DNA of 34,721 nucleotides from an uncultured Prevotellaceae bacterium (GCA_900316985.1 ONFE01000019.1:1-34721), one strand, 5' to 3'; positions 1 to 6,332 are shown, counted from the first letter of the stretch. The notes: generated by a model not told the origin, from the sequence alone. Program-made: numbers and translations.

Positions 1-1
1 C

Positions 2-148
2 ACCGTGGCCGACAACATCAAGGGCATGCACATCGTGTTCACCCCCGAGCGCTCTACCGACGCTGCCGGCAACCGCGTGAAGCAGTTCCTGCAGGGTGCC
101 AAGTGCGAAGAGCTGCCTGAGAACAAGGTGGAGAAGGAGGAGCCTTAA
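2..148 (+). CDS. HU-like DNA-binding protein, C-terminal part
   Basis: The last 48 codons of a gene that begins before the window, ending at a TAA. The visible part has an IKGMHIVFTPERS stretch followed by a short helix and a charged tail (ENKVEKEEP). This resembles the C-terminus of the HU-related (HU_rel) proteins of Bacteroidales, where a similar strand (I-K-G-x-x-I-x-F-x-P) closes the DNA-binding fold. The assignment is supported by context: in Bacteroidales an HU-like gene commonly precedes a smalltalk gene, and one lies 280 bp downstream. Too little of the protein is visible to identify DNA-contacting residues. Confidence 0.5.
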   Translation, partial: TVADNIKGMHIVFTPERSTDAAGNRVKQFLQGAKCEELPENKVEKEEP

Positions 149-178
149 AAAGTGCGCCCTTCGGGGCGACACTTTTTT
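147..178 (+). terminator. Rho-independent terminator of the HU-like gene
   Basis: An AAAAAGTG / CACTTTTT stem with an inner GC-rich CGCCC / GGGCG part and a small loop, followed by a T run. It starts in the stop codon region of the upstream gene. Confidence 0.8.
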
Positions 179-428
179 GAGTTAAGAGTTAAGAATTAAG
201 AGTTAAGAAAGAATTAAACGACCACAGATATATTTAAAACCACGAATTAAACGAATTAATTTCTGAATAATTTTTGATAATTTCTGTTTGAAAAAAAAAC
301 ATGTAGGGCGCAAGCCAAAAATTAGTGAAATTAGTGAAATTGCCACTTCGTTCTCGCTGTCGCTCGCGAGCCCTTCGGCCTTCGTGGTTTGTTAAAAATA
401 ATTGTTGTTTACAAAGAAGTAGAAGCGT
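179..428. repeat. Intergenic repeats including a GAGTTAA heptamer run
   Basis: No gene is visible in this gap. It opens with drifting 7-bp copies of GAGTTAA (about 179-216). AT-rich sequence follows, with TTAGTGAAA repeated near 322-342. An inverted pair, AAAACCACGAA near 236-246 and TTCGTGGTTT near 380-389, brackets the middle. The composition looks like dispersed Bacteroidales intergenic repeat material. Confidence 0.5.
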
Positions 429-527
429 ATGAAGAACAAGGAATTTTGGAAGACATTGATTCAGATTGTCGTGACGGTGCTGACCGCACTGACGACTACG
501 CTGGGAGTTAGCGCTTGCGCTATGTAG
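429..527 (+). CDS. Smalltalk protein
   Basis: A 32-residue micro-protein: MKNKEFWKTLIQIVV, then a Thr/Leu-rich segment, then TLGVSACAM. It matches the smalltalk family of Bacteroidales in length, in its K-x-x-W-K-T start, in one hydrophobic segment, and in the G-V-S-x-C near the C-terminus. The function of the family is unknown to me; the cysteine could be a lipobox-like site. These genes usually sit between an HU-like gene and an N-acetylmuramoyl-L-alanine amidase gene. The HU-like gene is present here, but no amidase follows. Confidence 0.8.
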   Translation: MKNKEFWKTLIQIVVTVLTALTTTLGVSACAM

Positions 528-528
528 C

Positions 529-650
529 GCAAGCTAGTGAATAGTGAATAACGAATAGTGATTGCGAAGCCACACTTCGACCTTTAGGTTGAAGAATAAC
601 GAATAGTGATTGCGAAGCCACACTTTGACCTTCAGGTCAATGAATAGTGA
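529..650. repeat. Two tandem hairpin repeats (48-bp period) with AGTGAAT heptamers
   Basis: A unit of about 44 bp starting GAATAACGAATAGTGATTGC occurs at 546-589 and 594-637. Each copy carries a hairpin: 575-582 with 587-594, and 623-630 with 635-642. A C:G pair in copy 1 (578/591) becomes T:A in copy 2 (626/639). The block is preceded by period-7 AGTGAAT copies from about 533. Confidence 0.75.
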
Positions 651-655
651 AAGAG

Positions 656-685
656 AGAGGAGCGAACCGCAGGGGTCGCTCCTCT
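656..685. terminator. Hairpin that probably terminated mnmA originally
   Basis: A perfect 10-bp stem, AGAGGAGCGA (656-665) with TCGCTCCTCT (676-685), and a 10-nt loop. On the minus strand it lies just downstream of the copy of the mnmA 3' end at 683-706. Without the inserted ATPase unit it would start about 7 nt after the mnmA stop. The T run after it on the minus strand is weak. Confidence 0.5.
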
Positions 686-706
686 TATTGTATCAGATGG
701 TGATTT
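683..706. repeat. 24-bp direct repeat, copy 1 (duplicate of the mnmA 3' end)
   Basis: The same 24 bases occur at 2026-2049, where they include the last 11 coding bases and the stop codon of mnmA. The match stops at both sides (682 versus 2025, 707 versus 2050). The copies are 1343 bp apart and bound the ATPase gene. Confidence 0.9.
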
Positions 707-1917
707 TAATAGAGGAATCCCAGCATCCAGAGAGGGAGCTTGGCACCATCGGGCATATCCCAGTCATCAGCGAAGACATAGGAATCCTTTATGCCAGCTA
801 TCTGAGAGAAGTCCTTACTGCGACCGCCAATCTCGAAGGTGTATTTGGAATCGACTTTGAAGTCACCCTGTGTCTTGCCGTACTCCACATTGTGCGACTC
901 AGAAAGACTGCCTATAGCAAACGTCTCGCGCAGAGTGCCGATATCCACCTTGGTAGGAGCCAGCGCATAGAGGATGTTGGGATTCTCCAGATAGACCTTG
1001 TCAGGTTTGGTAAGCTTACCTATCTTTTTCTTGTCGGAATACAGTAGGTTCAGTACCTTCGCATCGTTCAGGTATTTGAGATATTCAACCACCGTATCGC
1101 GACCTATCTCAAGGGCCGCTGCTATCCTGTTGGCATTCAACTCAAAGGGCACCTCACTGCAAATCATGGCGATAAGTGCCTGCAACTTTCTAACGTTAGC
1201 CACATCAACTTTGCAGATACGGGGCAGTTCGGTCTCGATGATATAGTTTACCACCTGTTCAATCTTGGTATAATACTCACCTTCGCCCTCCAGCAGGAAG
1301 GGATAGTAGCCTTTCTCTAGATATTCCTTAAACAAGGCGACAACCTTACACTTCGATGAAACCTCCTGCCACAAGTCATAGGGATGGGCCAAAATATCTT
1401 CTAACGACCATCGGGGGAACGACAAGCCGTGATAGAAACGGAGTGCCTCGCGGAACGACAGACCAAGCATCGTATATTTAATGGCACGGCGAGAGAGATC
1501 TGCGTCACCCTCTTTCAATTGAAGCAGCGAAGAACCGCTAACTATCATCTTTAAATTGGGGAACAATTCGTAAATCTCCTTAATCTCACGGCTCCAATCC
1601 GACGTACCAGAGTGGTACTTGTGAATCTCGTCGACGACCAACAGTTCACCTCCGCGTATCACAAATTCTTCGGCCAAGCCCACCAATGTACGCATAGAGA
1701 AATCGACGGTATCTGCCGAACAGTACAGCACGCGACGATCCCCCAACGCATAGTGCTGTTTCAGATACTGCTTGATGAGGGTGGATTTACCTACGCCTTT
1801 GGCACCCATAATGTTGATAAGCTGGGCATTCCAGTGTATCTCGTCCATCTTGTCGCGGATAATCTCCGTCTGTGTGTTGGCCAATAACCTATCACTTTTT
1901 CTGAATAATGCGTCCAT
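706..1917 (-). CDS. AAA+ ATPase with DUF4143-type C-terminal domain
   Basis: A 403-residue protein with Walker A GAKGVGKST (residues 39-47), Walker B LLVVDEIHKY (about 92-101) and sensor-like VSGSS. After a winged-helix-like middle region, the C-terminus (EYGKTQGDFKVDSKYTFEIGG) resembles the degenerate nuclease-like end of the DUF4143 ATPases. The family is common and often multi-copy in Bacteroidota; its role is not established. The gene is alone between direct repeats copied from the mnmA 3' end, and its TAA overlaps one repeat by one base. The promoter carries a 32-bp palindrome, so a dimeric repressor is likely. No obvious toxin or partner gene lies beside it. ATPase identity is secure; the cellular role is unknown. 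Confidence 0.85.
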   Translation of the reverse strand: MDALFRKSDRLLANTQTEIIRDKMDEIHWNAQLINIMGAKGVGKSTLIKQYLKQHYALGDRRVLYCSADTVDFSMRTLVGLAEEFVIRGGELLVVDEIHKYHSGTSDWSREIKEIYELFPNLKMIVSGSSLLQLKEGDADLSRRAIKYTMLGLSFREALRFYHGLSFPRWSLEDILAHPYDLWQEVSSKCKVVALFKEYLEKGYYPFLLEGEGEYYTKIEQVVNYIIETELPRICKVDVANVRKLQALIAMICSEVPFELNANRIAAALEIGRDTVVEYLKYLNDAKVLNLLYSDKKKIGKLTKPDKVYLENPNILYALAPTKVDIGTLRETFAIGSLSESHNVEYGKTQGDFKVDSKYTFEIGGRSKDFSQIAGIKDSYVFADDWDMPDGAKLPLWMLGFLY

Positions 1918-1926
1918 AAGAATACT

Positions 1927-2001
1927 ATTTTATGGCGCAAAGATAATAAAATTGTTGCACGCGTGCAACAATTTTATAAAAAAAATGCATTTTAGGCGCA
2001 A
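1927..2001 (-). promoter_or_regulatory. Promoter and palindromic operator of the ATPase gene
   Basis: On the minus strand, TATCTTTG (plus-strand positions 1938-1945) fits the Bacteroidota -7 element, with TTG (1966-1968) 20 bp upstream. A perfect 32-bp palindrome at 1946-1977, centred on GCACGCGTGC, fills the spacer, covers the TTG and abuts the -7 box. Direct copies of ATTTTA(T)GGCGCAA flank it at 1927-1940 and 1989-2001. This is the expected shape of a repressor operator. Confidence 0.75.
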
Positions 2002-2025
2002 CATTTTTATTCTTGCGAAAGATTT

Positions 2026-2049
2026 TCTTATTGTATCAGATGGTGATTT
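2026..2049. repeat. 24-bp direct repeat, copy 2 (native mnmA 3' end)
   Basis: Identical to 683-706. It spans 11 coding bases, the mnmA stop codon (2036-2038) and 10 downstream bases. Confidence 0.9.
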
Positions 2050-3190
2050 CGCCACTGCCGTAACAACGGTGGTGGCGATTGTCGTATATGACGCAGAACT
2101 GGCCGGGGGCAACGCCGTGGATGGGGGCTGCGGCATGTACCATATAGCGGCCGTCGCCCATAGCTTCCAAGGTGGCGGGAAGGAATTCGGGGGTGTGGCG
2201 AATCTTCAGCGTGATGTCTTTGGGTGGCAGTTGGCCGTTGATGCTATGGAAGCCCATAATGGGGAAGTCCTGCTTGTAGGCCGTCGCAGGGTCGTAGCCA
2301 TGAGAGACATAGATGATGTTCTGCTGGATGTCTTTCTTGACGACGAACCACGGACCGCCACCCAGTCCCATGCCTTTGCGCTGGCCGATGGTGTGAAACC
2401 AGTGGCCCTTGTGCTTGCCAATGAGTTTGCCTGTCTCCAACTCTACGACATCGCCTGGCAGCTCGCCCAGATAGCGGCGCAGGTAGTCGTTATAGTTGAT
2501 TTTGCCCAAGAAGCAGATGCCCTGCGAGTCCTTGCGCTTGGCATTGACCAGGTGCTCACGCTCGGCAATCTCGCGAACCTCTTCCTTCATCATGTGACCA
2601 ATGGGGAAGAGCGCCTTCTCCAGCTGCCAGTCGTAGATTTGGGCGAGGAAGTCGGTCTGGTCCTTGACAGGGTCGGGGCTGGTGCAGAGCCATTTAACCT
2701 CCCCCGTCCCCTCCCAAGGAGGGGAGCTTGGTTCCTCCCCTTGGGGGAGGTTAGGTGGGGTTCCAAGTCCCCCTCCCTGGGAGGGGACGGGGGAGGTTTC
2801 CGTCGTCGCATAGTGCCCTGTAGCGATGAGGTCGTAGTCATGGCCTCGTTTCTCGTGGAAGGCGCCAAACTTGATGAGGCGGTTGCACATGACGTCAGGA
2901 TTGGGTGTCAGTCCCGCGCGTACCTTATCCATGGTGTATTGCGTCACTTGGTCCCAATACTCACGGTGGCAGTCGATGACCTCCAACCGGCAGCCATACT
3001 TGTGACTGACGGCAGTAGCCATCTCCAAGTCCTCCTCGGAAGAGCAGTCCCACTCCTCTTCCTCCTCAGGACCAATCTTGATATAGAAACAGTCAGGATG
3101 CAGGCCCTGGCGCACTAACTCATAGAGTACCACGCTGGAGTCTACACCTCCACTGAGTAATACAGCAATACGCTTGTCTTGTAGATTCAT
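2036..3190 (-). CDS. mnmA: tRNA-specific 2-thiouridylase MnmA
   Basis: MnmA installs the 2-thio group on U34 of tRNA(Lys), tRNA(Glu) and tRNA(Gln) in the cytoplasm, using ATP and persulfide sulfur. This 384-residue protein has the PP-loop SGGVDSSV at residues 13-20 and the two catalytic cysteines C102 (DVMCNRLIKFG) and C226 (DSQGICFLG). The ATG at 3190 is preferred because an upstream extension would cross the promoter-like element. Residues about 131-167, between ATGHYA and KDQTDFL, are a Pro/Gly-rich insertion encoded by a GC-rich palindromic repeat. The loop there is normally about 10 residues. Reading frame and catalytic residues are kept, so the enzyme is probably active. The 3' end is the probable target of the ATPase cassette. 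Confidence 0.95.
   Translation of the reverse strand: MNLQDKRIAVLLSGGVDSSVVLYELVRQGLHPDCFYIKIGPEEEEEWDCSSEEDLEMATAVSHKYGCRLEVIDCHREYWDQVTQYTMDKVRAGLTPNPDVMCNRLIKFGAFHEKRGHDYDLIATGHYATTETSPVPSQGGGLGTPPNLPQGEEPSSPPWEGTGEVKWLCTSPDPVKDQTDFLAQIYDWQLEKALFPIGHMMKEEVREIAEREHLVNAKRKDSQGICFLGKINYNDYLRRYLGELPGDVVELETGKLIGKHKGHWFHTIGQRKGMGLGGGPWFVVKKDIQQNIIYVSHGYDPATAYKQDFPIMGFHSINGQLPPKDITLKIRHTPEFLPATLEAMGDGRYMVHAAAPIHGVAPGQFCVIYDNRHHRCYGSGEITI
2696..2798. repeat. GC-rich palindromic repeat inside mnmA
   Basis: Perfect 21-bp inverted arms lie at 2696-2716 and 2778-2798. Smaller inverted pairs sit inside, such as CCTCCCC (2734-2740) with GGGGAGG (2744-2750). The element is read in frame as a Pro/Gly-rich loop. 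The same repeat family is in rsgA at 4909-4995. Confidence 0.85.
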
Positions 3191-3194
3191 GCTG

Positions 3195-3202
3195 CAAAAG
3201 TA
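3195..3202 (-). promoter_or_regulatory. Possible mnmA -7 element
   Basis: TACTTTTG on the minus strand fits TAnnTTTG and ends only 4 bp before the mnmA ATG. If it is used, the transcript would be leaderless or nearly so. Confidence 0.4.
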
Positions 3203-3234
3203 ATTAAAAAATATTAAATATGCAAGCAATCCCA

Positions 3235-3264
3235 TTGTTATTTCAAAAATAGTATATATCTTTG
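3235..3264 (+). promoter_or_regulatory. Promoter of the SPFH operon
   Basis: TTG (3235-3237), a 19-bp spacer and TATCTTTG (3257-3264). A small inverted pair, GATATC-AAAAT-GATATC, follows in the leader. Confidence 0.7.
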
Positions 3265-3305
3265 CGATATCAAAATGATATCAACTATTATAAAACCTCA
3301 AGATT

Positions 3306-4274
3306 ATGGAGAACAAGGAATTTACCTTTAAAGGTATCGTCATGAATGGCTTCTTGATGTTGTTTTTCAACATCTTCGTATTGCTACTTACCCTCTTCCT
3401 GGCCGTACAGGCTATCATTCAGTTTGATGCCGGCAATGGCAATCTGGGCGGCTGGCTGTTAGGTGGCAGCTTTGTGTTGCTGATCATCAACATCATTATG
3501 TGGTGTGGCTTTATGATGCTGGAGCCCAACGAGGCCCGCGTGCTGACATGGTTTGGTAAGTATTCAGGAACCTTTGCCCAGGCAGGTTATTTCTGGGTCA
3601 ATCCTTTCTATGGCACGAAGAGAGTGTCGCTGCGTGCCCGTAACCTCGATGCAGAACCCATCAAGGTGAACGACAAGGTAGGCAATCCCGTGATGATTGG
3701 ATTGGTATTGGTGTGGAAACTGAAAGACACCTATAAGGCGCTCTTCGAAGTGGATACACAGACCATGGCCACTGCAGCCCAGGGGCAGATTGGCACAGAC
3801 GTGAAGAGCATCATGAATGCCCTGGAGCGTTTCGTTCGTGTACAGAGTGATGCTGCCCTGCGTCAGGTGGCAGGACAGTATGCCTACGATGACGAAGATA
3901 ATAAAACTGACGAACTGACACTGCGCGGTGGTGGCGAGGAGATTAACGACCAGCTGGAGCAGAAGCTCAACGAGCGTCTGGCACTGGCAGGCATTGAGGT
4001 CGTAGAGGCTCGCATCAACTACCTGGCATACGCTCCAGAGATTGCTGCCGTCATGCTGCGTCGCCAGCAGGCTTCAGCGATTATCACTGCTCGTGAGAAG
4101 ATTGTAGAGGGTGCTGTCAGCATGGTGAAGATGGCACTTGACAAGTTGGCCAATGAAGATATCGTTGAGTTGGACGACGACAAGAAGGCCGCCATGGTTT
4201 CTAACCTGCTCGTCGTGCTCTGTGGCGACGACTCTGCACAGCCAGTAGTAAACACGGGAACTTTGAATCATTGA
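3306..4274 (+). CDS. SPFH (stomatin/prohibitin-like) membrane protein
   Basis: A 322-residue protein with two hydrophobic segments (about residues 12-36 and 46-70), then an SPFH-type domain starting near LEPNEARVLTWFGKYSGTF. A charged helical region (about 190-290) includes INDQLEQKLNERLALAGIEVVEARINYLAYAPEIA, shown here only as a family-typical pattern. SPFH proteins oligomerise on membranes and organise lipid or protein microdomains. The client here is unknown. It is the first gene of an apparent operon with a DUF4177-like protein and an Arc-like ribbon-helix-helix protein, and has its own promoter. The last five codons and the stop form the left arm of a 14-bp hairpin. Confidence 0.85.
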   Translation: MENKEFTFKGIVMNGFLMLFFNIFVLLLTLFLAVQAIIQFDAGNGNLGGWLLGGSFVLLIINIIMWCGFMMLEPNEARVLTWFGKYSGTFAQAGYFWVNPFYGTKRVSLRARNLDAEPIKVNDKVGNPVMIGLVLVWKLKDTYKALFEVDTQTMATAAQGQIGTDVKSIMNALERFVRVQSDAALRQVAGQYAYDDEDNKTDELTLRGGGEEINDQLEQKLNERLALAGIEVVEARINYLAYAPEIAAVMLRRQQASAIITAREKIVEGAVSMVKMALDKLANEDIVELDDDKKAAMVSNLLVVLCGDDSAQPVVNTGTLNH

Positions 4275-4292
4275 TTGGTCAATGATTCAAAG
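4261..4292 (+). other. Hairpin over the SPFH stop codon
   Basis: A perfect 14-bp stem, CTTTGAATCATTGA (4261-4274) with TCAATGATTCAAAG (4279-4292), and a TTGG loop. No T run follows, so it looks like an mRNA processing or attenuation element rather than a full terminator. Confidence 0.7.
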
Positions 4293-4293
4293 T

Positions 4294-4319
4294 TAATTGA
4301 GAATTGAGAATTGAGAATT
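4294..4319. repeat. Period-7 repeat just before a start codon
   Basis: Three copies of a 7-bp AATTGAG unit ending directly at the ATG of the next gene. Confidence 0.75.
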
Positions 4320-4457
4320 ATGAAAAAATATGAATATAAGACGGTGTCGGTATTGTGGCGTACAGAGCGCAAACTGAATCAACTCGGCTATGAGGGTTGG
4401 GAACTGGTGGCTGTGGACGGTGGCCGCATGTATTTGAGACGTGAATACAACGATTGA
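4320..4457 (+). CDS. DUF4177-like small protein
   Basis: A 45-residue protein, MKKYEYKTVSVLWRT through LNQLGYEGWELVAV to YLRREYND. The pattern K-x-E-Y-K-x-V, then L-N-x-L-G-x-E-G-W-E-L-V, is typical of DUF4177 proteins, whose function is unknown. The ATG follows a period-7 repeat directly, with no evident Shine-Dalgarno sequence. Its TGA shares one base with the ATG of the next gene (TGATG), which suggests translational coupling within the SPFH operon. Confidence 0.7.
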   Translation: MKKYEYKTVSVLWRTERKLNQLGYEGWELVAVDGGRMYLRREYND

Positions 4458-4636
4458 TGGCAGAGAAGAGTACTAAGAGTTTTATTCTGCGCGTCGATGC
4501 TGATACCATGAACGCGATAGAGGCATGGGCTGCGGACGAGTTCCGCAGCACCAATGGCCAGCTGCAATGGATTATCACGGAGGCGCTACGGAAGGCTAAA
4601 CGTCTGCCGAAAAAGAAAAATAAAAACGATGAATAA
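4457..4636 (+). CDS. Arc-like ribbon-helix-helix protein
   Basis: A 59-residue protein starting MAEKSTKSFILRVDADTMNA. A short strand (KSFILRV) is followed by two helices (ADTMNAIEAWAADEFRS and NGQLQWIITEALRKAKR) and a basic tail (LPKKKNKNDE). This is the fold order of Arc/MetJ-type dimeric DNA-binding proteins. It may regulate its own operon or another locus; no target can be read here. The ATG at 4457 overlaps the upstream stop codon, so it was chosen over a TTG one codon earlier. Confidence 0.75.
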   Translation: MAEKSTKSFILRVDADTMNAIEAWAADEFRSTNGQLQWIITEALRKAKRLPKKKNKNDE

Positions 4637-4639
4637 TAA

Positions 4640-4674
4640 AAATATCGCGAAGCTCAGTAGGCTTCGCGATATTT
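4640..4674. terminator. Bidirectional terminator between the Arc-like gene and rsgA
   Basis: A perfect 14-bp stem, AAATATCGCGAAGC (4640-4653) with GCTTCGCGATATTT (4661-4674), and a 7-nt loop. T-rich sequence follows on both strands. The right arm encodes the last residues of RsgA (YREAY). Confidence 0.85.
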
Positions 4675-5646
4675 GTTTTCGTCCTTGTCGTCAAGCATGG
4701 AAAGGTACGACTGATAACGACTCTGGGCGATGTAGTGGTCTTCAACAGCCTTCAGTACTGCACAGCCAGGCTCGTGGGTGTGGGTGCAGTCAGAGAAGCG
4801 GCACTGCTTGGAGAACTCAAAGATTTCCTTGAAATAGCTTGTCAGCTCCTCGCGCTCGATGTCGAAGGTGCCAAAGCCCTTGATGCCTGGGGTGTCGATG
4901 AGCCAGCCAGCCTCCCCCCATCCCCCTCCAAGTAGAGGGGGGAACTCAAGTCCGTTCAAGCTCCCCTTCCCTTTGGAGAGGGCAGGGGGGAGGCTAATCA
5001 TTTCAGAGAAGGTGGTGGTGTGCATGCCCGTCTGGTGGGCATCGCTGATCTCTGCCGTGCGCTGGTTGGCGTGGGGCACGAGACGGTTGATGAGGGTGGA
5101 CTTGCCGACACCACTGTTGCCGCTGAGCAGCGTAATCTTGCCGTCGAGTAGGGGGCGCAGCTCCTCTACGCCTTCGCCCGTTTCCGCCGAGATGGCGCGA
5201 CACTCGTAGCCCACGGTCTCGTAGAGCTCCATCATCATCTGCTGGTAGTGGCGCTCGTCATCGTTGAGCATGTCCACCTTATTAAATATAAGGATGACGG
5301 GTACGCGGTAGGCCTCGGCAGAAGCCAAGAAGCGGTCGATGAATGTGGTAGAGGTCTCGGGCTTGGCCACCGTAACCACCAACAGTGCCTGGTCGACATT
5401 GGCTGCCAGGATGTGGCTCTGCTTAGAGAGGTTGATGGACTTACGAATGATGTAGTTGCGACGATCCTCGATTTCCGTAATCCAATTCTCGTCGTTCACC
5501 GTGACGCGGTCGCCTACGGCCACAGGATTCGTAGAGCGGATTCCCTTGATGCGGAAATTGCCCTTTACCTTACAATCAAGCAGCTGGCCATCGTCCGTCA
5601 GGACGGTGTACCAGCTACCAGTATTCTTAATGACTAAGCCTTTCAT
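4654..5646 (-). CDS. rsgA: Ribosome small subunit-dependent GTPase A (RsgA)
   Basis: A circularly permuted GTPase that matures the 30S subunit. The 330-residue protein has an N-terminal OB-like domain, then G4 NKVD (residues 122-125), G5-like SAETGEG, G1 GNSGVGKS (176-183), a switch region HTTTFSEM and G3 DTPG (251-254). A zinc-binding C-terminus includes C282, C287, H289 and C295. Residues about 218-246, between the switch region and DTPG, are a Pro/Gly-rich insertion encoded by a GC-rich palindrome. In ordinary RsgA these motifs are separated by only a short hairpin. All key motifs remain. It lies downstream of frr with a 96-bp gap. Confidence 0.95.
   Translation of the reverse strand: MKGLVIKNTGSWYTVLTDDGQLLDCKVKGNFRIKGIRSTNPVAVGDRVTVNDENWITEIEDRRNYIIRKSINLSKQSHILAANVDQALLVVTVAKPETSTTFIDRFLASAEAYRVPVILIFNKVDMLNDDERHYQQMMMELYETVGYECRAISAETGEGVEELRPLLDGKITLLSGNSGVGKSTLINRLVPHANQRTAEISDAHQTGMHTTTFSEMISLPPALSKGKGSLNGLEFPPLLGGGWGEAGWLIDTPGIKGFGTFDIEREELTSYFKEIFEFSKQCRFSDCTHTHEPGCAVLKAVEDHYIAQSRYQSYLSMLDDKDENKYREAY
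4909..4995. repeat. GC-rich palindromic repeat inside rsgA
   Basis: Arms of 21 bp lie at 4909-4929 and 4975-4995 with about three mismatches. The 87-bp element equals 29 codons and is read in frame. The arm sequence (AGCCTCCCCCC...) closely resembles the arm in mnmA (AACCTCCCCCG...), so both belong to one family. Confidence 0.85.
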
Positions 5647-5661
5647 GTTTAAAGTAAAAGG

Positions 5662-5739
5662 TAATAGTGAAAAGTGAATAATTTGCTACCGCCATCGTCT
5701 GTCCGGTAGGAAATTTTTCATTATTCCCTTTTCACTATT
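5662..5739. repeat. Inverted repeat between frr and rsgA
   Basis: TAATAGTGAAAAGTGAATAA (5662-5681) pairs almost fully with 5721-5739. An inner pair GCTACCG / CGGTAGG extends the hairpin. The arms carry the GTGAA words also seen in other intergenic repeats of the window. The element could shape the frr-rsgA transcript. Confidence 0.65.
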
Positions 5740-5742
5740 CAC

Positions 5743-6303
5743 TTATACGGTCATGATTTCCTTGTTCTTGGCCTCCATGAGGTCGTCAAGCTTCTTGATG
5801 TACTTGTCGTGCAGCTTCTGCAGGTCAGCCTCGGCATCCTTCTCCAGGTCTTCAGAGAGACCGTCCTTGATGGCCTTCTTCAGCTTCTCCTTGATGTCAG
5901 CACGAACGTTGCGTACCTCAATCTTGGCCTTCTCGGTAATCTTGTTGCACTGCTTAACGAGGTCACGACGGCGCTCCTCAGTAGGCTGGGGCAGACCCAG
6001 ACGGATAATCTCGCCATTGTTCTCTGGAGTGATGCCCACGTCAGAGTCCATGATGGCCTTCTCGATGTCGCGGATCTGCTTCTTGTCCCAAGGCTTGATA
6101 GCAATGGTACGGGCATCGGGAGTGGAGATGTTGGCAACTTGGTTCAGAGGAACTCTGGAACCGTAAGATTCTACACGTACGCCATCGAGAATGGCTACGT
6201 TAGCACGGCCAGCACGTACACGGCTCAGCTCCTCTTCCAGGAACATCGAAGCCATCTGCATGCGCTCTTCCGCGTCGGCTAATGTCTGTTTTACGTCAAT
6301 CAT
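5743..6303 (-). CDS. frr: Ribosome recycling factor
   Basis: Frr, with EF-G, splits post-termination ribosomes. The 186-residue length is standard. The sequence has the expected L-x-x-V-R-A-G-R-A-N segment (RVRAGRANVAILDGVRVESYG is the family signature region), IRLGLPQPTEERRRDLVKQ and a C-terminal helical arm. The ATG at 6303 matches the usual start, 30 bp from a good promoter. It is transcribed divergently from the kinase cluster. Confidence 0.97.
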   Translation of the reverse strand: MIDVKQTLADAEERMQMASMFLEEELSRVRAGRANVAILDGVRVESYGSRVPLNQVANISTPDARTIAIKPWDKKQIRDIEKAIMDSDVGITPENNGEIIRLGLPQPTEERRRDLVKQCNKITEKAKIEVRNVRADIKEKLKKAIKDGLSEDLEKDAEADLQKLHDKYIKKLDDLMEAKNKEIMTV

Positions 6304-6332
6304 ATTTTTCGTTGTTTATGTGATATCTGCCA

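Larger units (their letters stand above)
683..2049. mobile_element. Putative ATPase cassette inserted at the mnmA 3' end
   Basis: A 1343-bp unit between 24-bp direct repeats holds a single AAA+ ATPase gene with its own promoter and operator. The repeat recreates the end of mnmA, so mnmA stays intact while its probable terminator (656-685) is pushed to the far side of the unit. This is the pattern expected for insertion at a gene 3' end with a duplicated attachment site. No transposase or integrase lies inside, so movement would need a factor in trans, or the duplication arose by recombination. The structure is seen; mobility is inferred. Confidence 0.5.

Noticed and set aside
179-216. CRISPR-like array from the short repeats
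   Set aside because: The units are contiguous 7-mers without spacers, and no cas gene is present.
1772-3118. Long plus-strand open frame of 448 codons opposite mnmA
   Set aside because: It is the antisense shadow of mnmA and of the ATPase operator. It has no family-like motifs, and the minus frame has clear MnmA catalytic residues.
4261-4292. Full terminator after the SPFH gene
   Set aside because: The stem is perfect, but no T run follows and two same-strand genes continue at once, so it is listed as a hairpin only.
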